The notes beneath the pieces are model-generated. The model worked only from the letters and a program-made list of their open reading frames with translations, made no database searches and had not been told where the DNA came from. A DNA stretch of 39,307 nt from Rhodopirellula sp. (GTDB taxonomy: Bacteria > Planctomycetota > Planctomycetia > Pirellulales > Pirellulaceae): positions 1 to 39,307 of the forward strand of contig NZGD01000226.1 of NCBI GenBank assembly GCA_002690925.1, in the 5' to 3' direction. This document shows, in pieces, positions 8,067-14,609 of this stretch. Within the stretch, counting starts at the first letter, position 1. Each line of letters opens with the position of its first letter. Made by a program: the position numbers and the translations under genes.

Positions 8067-10708
8067 GGCGGAGAAGCTTGTTGCGATGGCGCGTCGTTTT
8101 TCAATTTCTGTTGGGCATCCGAGAGGAATTTCATCGCATCCATCGGCGTCATGGCATTAACGTCCAGTTTTTGCACTTCGTCTAGTAGTGGATGATCGGC
8201 AAATCCGAATAACGTCAATTGGTACTGGCCGTTTGTTGTATCCGGGCCCGGTGCTTGGATGGTTGGACGATCAAATGCATCACGATGATCAGCTTCCAAT
8301 TGCGAAAGAACATCCTTCGCCCGCTCGTTGACTTCAGCTGGTATGCCGGCAAGCCTGGCAACATGTATACCGTAGCTCTTGTCAGCACCGCCTTCGACGA
8401 TGCGGTGCAAGAATACCACTTCATCATCCCACTCTTTGACGGCTACGTTCAGATTCGATACCCGTGGCAGCGATTCGGAGAGTTGAGTCAACTCGTGATA
8501 ATGCGTAGCAAAAAGAGTTCGACAACCAATCTGTTCATGGAGATGCTCGGTGATTGCCCACGCAAGTGAAAGCCCATCGTAGGTACTCGTTCCGCGACCA
8601 ATTTCATCAAGGATCACTAGACTGCGTGAGGTGGCGGTATTCAGAATTCTTGCAGTCTCTACCATTTCCACCATGAAGGTACTTTGACCGCGACTAAGCT
8701 CATCGCTCGCTCCCACGCGAGCAAAGACACGGTCAGCGATACCGATGTCTGCAGAGTCAGCGGGTACAAAAGAGCCTGCCTGAGCCAGCAGGGCTATGAG
8801 GGCAACTTGTCGAATGTAAGTGCTTTTTCCCGCCATGTTGGGACCGGTAATCAGCAAGATCATTCCCGTTTCCGGCGATTGAACACAATCGTTGGGAACG
8901 AATTCACCTTGGGGCAAAGTGACGTCAAGTACCGGGTGACGTCCGCCATTGATTCGTAAAACAGATTCGTCATTCAAGCTTGGCCGCACCCAGCCTCTTC
9001 GGCTTGAAATTTCACCCAACGCGGCCAAGGCGTCCAGTTCCGCGATCGCCATGGCCACTTCCTGCAGCGTTGAAAGCTGCCGGTGCGTTTCGTCACGAAG
9101 TTGCTGGAACAGTAGCTGTTCTCGCGATGATGCTTTTTCGTCGGCAGCCAGAACCTTCTCTTCGTATTCCTTCAGCTCGGGGGTGATAAAACGCTCGCAG
9201 TTTTTCAGCGTTTGCTTGCGGATGTAGAAGTCGGGAACTTTGTCACGATGTGCATTCGTGGCTTCAAGGTAGTATCCAAATACTTTGTTGTACCCAACTT
9301 TGAGGTTGGAAATTCCAGTCTGTTCCATTTGGTCACGTTGGTAGGCAGCAATCCATTCCTTGCCTCCCTTTGCGAGGGTTCGTAACTCATCAAGTTCGGT
9401 ATCGAATCCTTCGCGAATGAAATTTCCATCTGCGGCAGTCAGGGGGCATTCGTCAGCAAGCCCTGAGTCAAGTTTTTCCCGAAGGTCAGGACATAGGTGC
9501 AGGTGAGCGTCGATAAAACAGAGCCGTTCAGGTTGTCTGCCGGCGAGTTGGGATTTCAGCAATGGCAGGCTGGCAAGGGTGCGTGCCACCTGTTGAAGAT
9601 CACGCGGACCAGTTCGGCCTGTGGCGATGCGACCTAGCAAGCGAGTCAGGTCAAACGTCTGGTTCAAAGTCTTTTGGGTCTCAGATCGAAAGCCTGTTTC
9701 TGCTGATAGCATTTCAACAGCGTCCAGACGCTGGTTGATCCCCGTTGTGTTAATCAGTGGAGCTGAAATCCAATCTGCAAGTAATCGAGAGCCCATTGGC
9801 GTGCAGGTGAGATCGATGACGCCCAGCAATGAACCTTCGCGAGACCCACTTCTAAGTGTGCGAGTGATTTCTAGGCTGCGTCGGGTCGCTGCATCGATTT
9901 GCAGAAAGCCACTGCGGCGGTGGGACGCAAGAGATTGAAAGTGATCCAAGCCGCTTCGTTGTGTCTCTTGAAGATAGGTCAGGACGGCTCCCGCGGCACG
10001 GATGGCCGGCACATCCGTCGGTTCAAAACCGAAACCTTCCAGGTTGTGCACCGAGAATTGCTTGCACAGTGTATCGGTTGCAGAATCTTCAGCAAAACTC
10101 CATGCCGGCCGTGGAGTCCAAGACCATGGTGCGGTAGTGTCGGGACTGAAGTGAACATCATCTTCTCGGAAAATTACTTCCGCAGGACCAATCCTCTCAA
10201 GTTCATCCTCGATACGTGACTTCGAAAAGGTTCCGGCTTCAAACCGACCACTCGAAAGCTCTGCCCATGCTATTCCCACCTGCGGATCTTTCTTGGTATT
10301 TCCACCACGTTTGTCATGTTGCAGGCAGACTGCCGCAACATAGTTGGCTTCGTTGGGGTTCAGAAGCCCATCGTCGGTTAAGGTACCTGCACTGACGATA
10401 CGGGTAACTTCTCGCTTGACCAAGCCTTTGGCGGTTTTGGGATCTTCAACTTGTTCGCAAACAGCAGCTCGAAAACCTGCTTTGATCAACTTCTGCAGGT
10501 AAGAGTCAAGTTGGTGATGTGGAAAGCCTGCCATCGCCGTGGGGTTATCACTGTCCTTGTCCCTGCTGGTGAGGTTCAGACCCAGAATTTTCGCAGCGAC
10601 TTTGGCGTCGTCGAGAAAGAGTTCGTAGAAGTCGCCCATGCGAAAAAACAGCAATGCGTCTCCGCATGCTGCTTTCGCCTCGTGGTACTGCCGCATCATT
10701 GGTGTCAT
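8054..10708 (-). CDS. mutS: DNA mismatch repair protein MutS
   Basis: The 884-residue MutS recognises mismatches and small loops and starts repair. The N-terminal mismatch-reading motif Phe-X-Glu is present as FYE at 27-29 within MGDFYELF. Connector, lever and clamp regions follow. The C-terminal ATPase has Walker A GPNMAGKST, the LSRGQSTFMVEM segment, Walker B VILDEIGRGTSTYDG and the ATHYHEL motif. Length and domain order match canonical MutS1, not the MutS2 recombination suppressor. The start ATG GTC-free context MTPMMRQYHEAK fits the conserved N-terminus. The gene stands alone; mutL is not in the window. A dyad symmetry at 10780-10834 lies 72 bp upstream. Confidence 0.98.
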   Translation of the reverse strand: MTPMMRQYHEAKAACGDALLFFRMGDFYELFLDDAKVAAKILGLNLTSRDKDSDNPTAMAGFPHHQLDSYLQKLIKAGFRAAVCEQVEDPKTAKGLVKREVTRIVSAGTLTDDGLLNPNEANYVAAVCLQHDKRGGNTKKDPQVGIAWAELSSGRFEAGTFSKSRIEDELERIGPAEVIFREDDVHFSPDTTAPWSWTPRPAWSFAEDSATDTLCKQFSVHNLEGFGFEPTDVPAIRAAGAVLTYLQETQRSGLDHFQSLASHRRSGFLQIDAATRRSLEITRTLRSGSREGSLLGVIDLTCTPMGSRLLADWISAPLINTTGINQRLDAVEMLSAETGFRSETQKTLNQTFDLTRLLGRIATGRTGPRDLQQVARTLASLPLLKSQLAGRQPERLCFIDAHLHLCPDLREKLDSGLADECPLTAADGNFIREGFDTELDELRTLAKGGKEWIAAYQRDQMEQTGISNLKVGYNKVFGYYLEATNAHRDKVPDFYIRKQTLKNCERFITPELKEYEEKVLAADEKASSREQLLFQQLRDETHRQLSTLQEVAMAIAELDALAALGEISSRRGWVRPSLNDESVLRINGGRHPVLDVTLPQGEFVPNDCVQSPETGMILLITGPNMAGKSTYIRQVALIALLAQAGSFVPADSADIGIADRVFARVGASDELSRGQSTFMVEMVETARILNTATSRSLVILDEIGRGTSTYDGLSLAWAITEHLHEQIGCRTLFATHYHELTQLSESLPRVSNLNVAVKEWDDEVVFLHRIVEGGADKSYGIHVARLAGIPAEVNERAKDVLSQLEADHRDAFDRPTIQAPGPDTTNGQYQLTLFGFADHPLLDEVQKLDVNAMTPMDAMKFLSDAQQKLKNDAPSQQASPPHQA

Positions 10709-10779
10709 GAGCCAAATCGTAACGGCAAATCGCGCCGATTCCCAGCCTCCGCGGCTAAGGAATCAAGGATCGTTTTCGA

Positions 10780-10834
10780 TGTCTGACAGTGGTTTTAACG
10801 ACTGGGTAAAGCGTAAAGCACTATCTGTCAGACA
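10780..10834. repeat. Inverted repeat between the NIPSNAP gene and mutS
   Basis: Two perfect 10-bp arms, TGTCTGACAG at 10780-10789 and CTGTCAGACA at 10825-10834, flank a 35-nt spacer. On the minus strand this lies about 33 bp past the NIPSNAP stop and 72 bp before the mutS start. It could be a weak terminator or a regulatory site; no T-tract follows, so the role is undecided. Confidence 0.6.
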
Positions 10835-10866
10835 CTGGTGCTCGATCAGAATGCAGAGCGGTTCGC

Positions 10867-11643
10867 TCAGATTTCTGAATAATCAGCTGGCGTCAGGACA
10901 TATTTGTGAATTTTGCTCACAGTTCCCGCATATTTGGAGATCTTTTTTAAGACTTGCCAGTCCGGGTGTGAGCGAAAAGCTGTCCAGGCTTCGTTTCTTG
11001 CCTTTTCGTCGGGGTAGGCTGTCAGATAGCTGAGATTGGGCGTGAAGGGGCCGATGATCGCTTGGCCGATAAAGATGGGTTGGATGCCACAGTCGAGAAA
11101 GATCGGTACCTCACCATTATTGAACATATGGACTTTCAAGTCGCCTAGTCGTTCGTTGGCGCTTTCGTAAACGCGGAGTTCAAAAACACGGCTGCGATTT
11201 TCAAGCTGATTCTCAGGGACTTTTAGCAGGGGCATGCAGTCCATCGCCACCAAAAGCTCGCTCTCGATTCGCTGGTAGGGGGAGTTCTTTGGCCCCCGCG
11301 CCAAGTAGGATTTTGCGGCTTCCTGATATTTCGCGTCTTCCGCTAGTTTACTTTTGCAAACGGTAATCGCATCCGCGTTTTCATAAGGAACCACAACAAC
11401 AATGCGTGGACTGTCCGATTCGTCTTCAGTCGCGTTAGCAAAGACACCAATTGGTCCTATCTGCTGCCGCTTCATTGCCGGTACGAGAGCATCACGCAGA
11501 TATTGATGGATTGTCTCGGAATCACCCTTCTCACCAAGTAGGTAGCTGCGAATCTCGTAGTACTGAGGTGAATCAGCAGTTACGTTGGATCCGGTGAGAA
11601 GCACGGCGATACTCGATAGAAGAAGAGGAAGGAACGTTTTCAT
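10867..11643 (-). CDS. Secreted NIPSNAP family protein
   Basis: The 258-residue protein begins with a signal peptide (MKTFLPLLLSSIAVLLTG, cleavage near VTA-DSPQ). It then shows the NIPSNAP pattern twice: YYEIRSYLLG at about 28-37 leading into a first ferredoxin-like half, and FELRVYES in the middle leading into a second half that ends ISKYAGTVSKIHKYVLTP. By family knowledge these are dimeric alpha-beta barrel-like folds of poorly known function; secreted two-domain versions are common in planctomycetes. It is a single gene upstream of mutS on the same strand, with 158 bp between them containing a dyad symmetry, so co-transcription is uncertain. Enzymatic role unknown. Confidence 0.88.
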   Translation of the reverse strand: MKTFLPLLLSSIAVLLTGSNVTADSPQYYEIRSYLLGEKGDSETIHQYLRDALVPAMKRQQIGPIGVFANATEDESDSPRIVVVVPYENADAITVCKSKLAEDAKYQEAAKSYLARGPKNSPYQRIESELLVAMDCMPLLKVPENQLENRSRVFELRVYESANERLGDLKVHMFNNGEVPIFLDCGIQPIFIGQAIIGPFTPNLSYLTAYPDEKARNEAWTAFRSHPDWQVLKKISKYAGTVSKIHKYVLTPADYSEI

Positions 11644-11776
11644 CAGTCTGGAGACCTGAATCTGGGGGCGTCTGGTAGTCGTATATAATTTTCCGCATCA
11701 TACTCTGTCGAGCATCTTCGCAGCCATGGCGTGATGTTTTTGCGTGATGGGGAGCATCTGTGTCGCATTTGGATCT

Positions 11777-11780
11777 GGAG
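11777..11780 (+). promoter_or_regulatory. Ribosome binding site deciding the TerC start
   Basis: GGAG lies 8 nt before the ATG at 11789. It is one of few clear Shine-Dalgarno sequences in the window and supports this start over an in-frame upstream codon at 11744. Confidence 0.6.
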
Positions 11781-11788
11781 AAAACGCG

Positions 11789-12721
11789 ATGTTGGAACTA
11801 ATCGATTTGACAGGGGTTATTGAAGGCACAGGTCTGCTAGCTGAGTTGGCTTCCGATACTGGAGCCGATGCGGAAGGGGAAACACAAGCATTCTGGTCCT
11901 TTTCCGGCATTTTTACCCTGGGCATGCTAGTGCTGCTTCAGGCTGTTCTTGGCTTCGATAACCTGCTCTACATTTCAATCGAGAGCAAACGCGTACCGGC
12001 CGACAAGCAGTCGATTGTACGGCGTTGGGGGATTGGTTTAGCAATCGCATTTCGAATCGCTCTGCTTTTCGTGCTTGTGAATCTGGTCAAACTGCTCGAG
12101 GAGCCCTTGCCTGGGTTTCCTCTACCAGAGAACGATTTTATTTTGATGTCCTTGAGCGGTCACAGTCTGATTGTGTTGTTTGGTGGGGCTTTCATCCTTT
12201 GGACAGCGGTCAAGGAAATCTATCACATGTTGGCAATCGATGATCTTGCTAACTCTCCCGGGAAAACCGGAGGAACATCGGTTAAGAAGGCCGTGGTCTT
12301 GATTGTGATCATGAATTTGGTTTTTTCGTTTGATTCCATCCTCAGCGCGATGGCTCTGACGAAGAATTTCTGGATCATGGCTGTGGCGATTATTTTCAGC
12401 GGTTTGTTGATGATGTGGGCAGCTGATTTTGTCGCTGAATTTCTCAAGAAAAATCGCATGTACGAGGTGTTGGGCCTGTTCATCCTCTTTATCGTCGGGG
12501 TGATGCTAGTGAGTGAAGGGGGACACATGGCAAAGCTTCAACTGTTTGGGCAACATATCACGCCGATGGCAAAGAGCACGTTTTACTTTGTGCTTGCCGT
12601 GCTCATCTTGGTGGATGTCGTCCAGTCGAAATATCAGAAAAAATTATTGGCTCAGCGGGAGCTGAACCAAGCTGGTGCCGAGTCGGCTGAAAGGGTGGAT
12701 ACTGATAAGGTTCAAGCCTGA
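11789..12721 (+). CDS. TerC family integral membrane protein
   Basis: The 310-residue protein has about seven to eight hydrophobic segments and the TerC family signatures: LQAVLGFDNLLYISI near residues 50-64 and NLVFSFDSILSAMAL later, each placing a conserved acidic residue inside the membrane. By family knowledge TerC proteins are linked to tellurite resistance and, in characterised members, to manganese export or metallation of exported proteins. Substrate here is inferred only. The start at 11789 is set by the GGAG Shine-Dalgarno sequence; an upstream in-frame start at 11744 would add 15 residues lacking family character. No other ter genes lie nearby. The C-terminal tail is polar and cytoplasmic. 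Confidence 0.9.
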   Translation: MLELIDLTGVIEGTGLLAELASDTGADAEGETQAFWSFSGIFTLGMLVLLQAVLGFDNLLYISIESKRVPADKQSIVRRWGIGLAIAFRIALLFVLVNLVKLLEEPLPGFPLPENDFILMSLSGHSLIVLFGGAFILWTAVKEIYHMLAIDDLANSPGKTGGTSVKKAVVLIVIMNLVFSFDSILSAMALTKNFWIMAVAIIFSGLLMMWAADFVAEFLKKNRMYEVLGLFILFIVGVMLVSEGGHMAKLQLFGQHITPMAKSTFYFVLAVLILVDVVQSKYQKKLLAQRELNQAGAESAERVDTDKVQA

Positions 12722-12896
12722 ACCCAGGCAATCACTCCAGTCGCCGTGTTTGGAAGAAAGGCTGCTGTGGGGCTTGTCATTGCCTGTGACCTCTTCTTGT
12801 GGGCCGACTCAATGTGTTCTTCGCGTTGCTGTTCATTGGTGTTGTGCTTTGCAATGCCTTGGTCTTAAGTAAGAAATTAACCTCTCAGATATTCTG
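12722..12896 (+). other. Possible microprotein or frameshifted membrane-protein remnant
   Basis: The 175 bases between TerC and the DUF2071 gene are not featureless. From GTG 12799 a 32-codon frame encodes a strongly hydrophobic stretch (NVFFALLFIGVVLCNALVL) ending in KKLTSQIF. Its TGA at 12895-12897 overlaps the ATG of the DUF2071 gene (TGATG). In the neighbouring frame, upstream bases 12723-12794 encode ITPVAVFGRKAAVGLVIACD without a stop. Joined by one frameshift near 12795 these would make a two-helix membrane hairpin. Either a coupled microprotein or a decayed gene would fit; chance is not excluded. Confidence 0.35.
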
Positions 12897-13631
12897 ATGC
12901 AGTTTCTAAAAAATCATCCATTCGCAGTGGATGCGCATTTCGAAAACTCTCTGGTTTTGACATTTGCTGTTCCAAAAGAGCAAATTCAACCTCTCATTCC
13001 GGAGTGCTTGCAACTTGACACCTTCGATGACAAGTGGGCCTTCATTGCCATTGCAATGGTGCAAACAAAACATCTTCGACCGAAGGGATTTCCCAAGTTC
13101 ATGGGTAACAATTTCTTTTTGATTGGCTATCGCATTTTTGTCCGCTATGTCACCAGCGAAGGCAAAAGATTGAGAGGTTTGTACATCATCAAATCAGAGA
13201 CGAACAAAAAGAAGATGCAGTTTTTTGGGAACATTTTTACTCACTACAACTACACTACAACCGACATTTCGCAGAGCCTGGATCAAGGTGTAAAGACGAT
13301 TCGCTCAGAGAAGTCAAATTTTCGATTGGAAGTAGATAACACGGAAAGTGAAGTAAATCTCCCAGTAGATTCGCCATTTCGTGGATGGAAAGAAGCGCGA
13401 CGATTTGCAGGACCGTTGCCGTTTACTTTTACCGTTGATACTGAAAATAAATCCGTGGTGATTATTCAAGGTGTTCGTTCAAACTGGAAGCCTAGTCCTG
13501 TAAAAGTGAATCGCTATGAGTTCGGTTTTCTTGATAGCTTGAACCTCGAAGGTGCTGTCCTCGCTAATGCTTTTGAAATCAGGGACGTTCCCTACTGCTG
13601 GAAGAAAGGAAGGCTAGACTCGTGGGGGTAG
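12897..13631 (+). CDS. DUF2071 family protein
   Basis: The 244-residue cytoplasmic protein matches the DUF2071 (YqjF-like) pattern: an N-terminal FENSLVLTFAVPKEQIQPLIPECLQLDTFDDKW-type region (split here: FAVPKEQIQPLIPECL, then DTFDDKWAFIAIAMV), a central GYRIFVRYVTSEGKRLRGLYI and a second half PFTFTVDTENKSVVIIQG. The family is related in fold to acetoacetate decarboxylase-like proteins but has no assigned reaction. It overlaps the next gene by 10 bp, so the two are probably co-translated. The start TGATG overlaps a preceding hydrophobic frame. By eye the DNA is richer in A and T, with many AAA/TTT codons, than the flanking genes, suggesting transfer. Family call fairly firm, role unknown. 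Confidence 0.8.
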   Translation: MQFLKNHPFAVDAHFENSLVLTFAVPKEQIQPLIPECLQLDTFDDKWAFIAIAMVQTKHLRPKGFPKFMGNNFFLIGYRIFVRYVTSEGKRLRGLYIIKSETNKKKMQFFGNIFTHYNYTTTDISQSLDQGVKTIRSEKSNFRLEVDNTESEVNLPVDSPFRGWKEARRFAGPLPFTFTVDTENKSVVIIQGVRSNWKPSPVKVNRYEFGFLDSLNLEGAVLANAFEIRDVPYCWKKGRLDSWG

Positions 13632-14377
13632 GTCGAAAACCTTTGCAGGGTGTGCTCAATATTGTTTGTTTCAATTGGCACTTTTACCTGATCGCTGGCT
13701 TGACCATCATTTCATCAGGTGTATTCAGTTTCTTCATGCCTGAGCGTTTTCAAATGCTGGCACTCTTGGGGGCGGTCGCAGCAGGATGTGCGATCTCGGT
13801 TTCGTTACTTGCTTCTTGTTATGTTTATGATGTTTCCGACCTTTATCAGTTTCCATGGTTGCCCAGTCTCAATAAAAAATCAGTGCTAAACGTCAATGCA
13901 GGATTTGATGAAACGAGCTTGCTACTTCAAGACAAATACACCAGTATCGACCTCAAGATCTGCGATTTTTACGACCCGCAAAAGCATACCGAGGTGTCGA
14001 TTAAGAGGGCAAGAAAGGCTTATCCTCCACTCGAAAAATCAGTTGCAGTTTCAACAGAAAAGCTTCCGTTTGCAGATCACTCGTTCGATTGTGCATTGGC
14101 AGTTTTGTCGGTACACGAGATTAGGAATGACAGAGAACGTGTTCAGTTCTTTAAAGAACTGGCAAGGGTGATCAAGCCTCATGGGCAGATTATGGTCACC
14201 GAACACTTGAGAGACTTCAGTAACTTTGCGGCGTATACCATCGGCTTTTTTCACTTTCATTCGAGAGCAACGTGGCTGGATACATTTGAAGAAGTTGATC
14301 TCACCGTAAAACGCGAAATAAAAACCACTCCATTGATCACTACCTTTTTGCTAGAGAAAAAAGGACATCCATTTTGA
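13622..14377 (+). CDS. Membrane-anchored methyltransferase-like protein
   Basis: The 251-residue protein has two N-terminal hydrophobic segments at about 18-40 and 45-68, then a class I SAM-methyltransferase-like domain. The later motifs are recognisable: LPFADHSFDCALAVLSVHEI and the helix plus strand FFKELARVIKPHGQIMVTEH. Motif I is unusual, VLNVNAGFDETS at 88-99 in place of the usual glycine-rich D-x-G-x-G loop, so SAM binding may be altered or lost. The start is GTG at 13622, inside the end of the DUF2071 gene. The pair shares AT-rich composition and looks like a transferred two-gene module. A role on a membrane lipid or quinone is possible but not shown by the sequence. Confidence 0.75.
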   Translation: MGVGRKPLQGVLNIVCFNWHFYLIAGLTIISSGVFSFFMPERFQMLALLGAVAAGCAISVSLLASCYVYDVSDLYQFPWLPSLNKKSVLNVNAGFDETSLLLQDKYTSIDLKICDFYDPQKHTEVSIKRARKAYPPLEKSVAVSTEKLPFADHSFDCALAVLSVHEIRNDRERVQFFKELARVIKPHGQIMVTEHLRDFSNFAAYTIGFFHFHSRATWLDTFEEVDLTVKREIKTTPLITTFLLEKKGHPF

Positions 14378-14609
14378 AACCATCGGTGTTTTAATGATGG
14401 TGCTTGCGTTTGACGGTTCTTGGGGAGGCTTCCCACGGACAAAGAAGCAAGCGGCTTGATCGCCTGGATGTGAGCTATTCGCTATGTGGCTTGCAGTCAA
14501 AAACCGCAGACAACATTGTCAAGTAGGACGCCTCTATGAGAAGAACCCCGGTTCACTGCGTTTCCGTCACCGCCTGCGTAGGTTCTTATGCTCGTTCGAC
14601 CTTTTCTGC

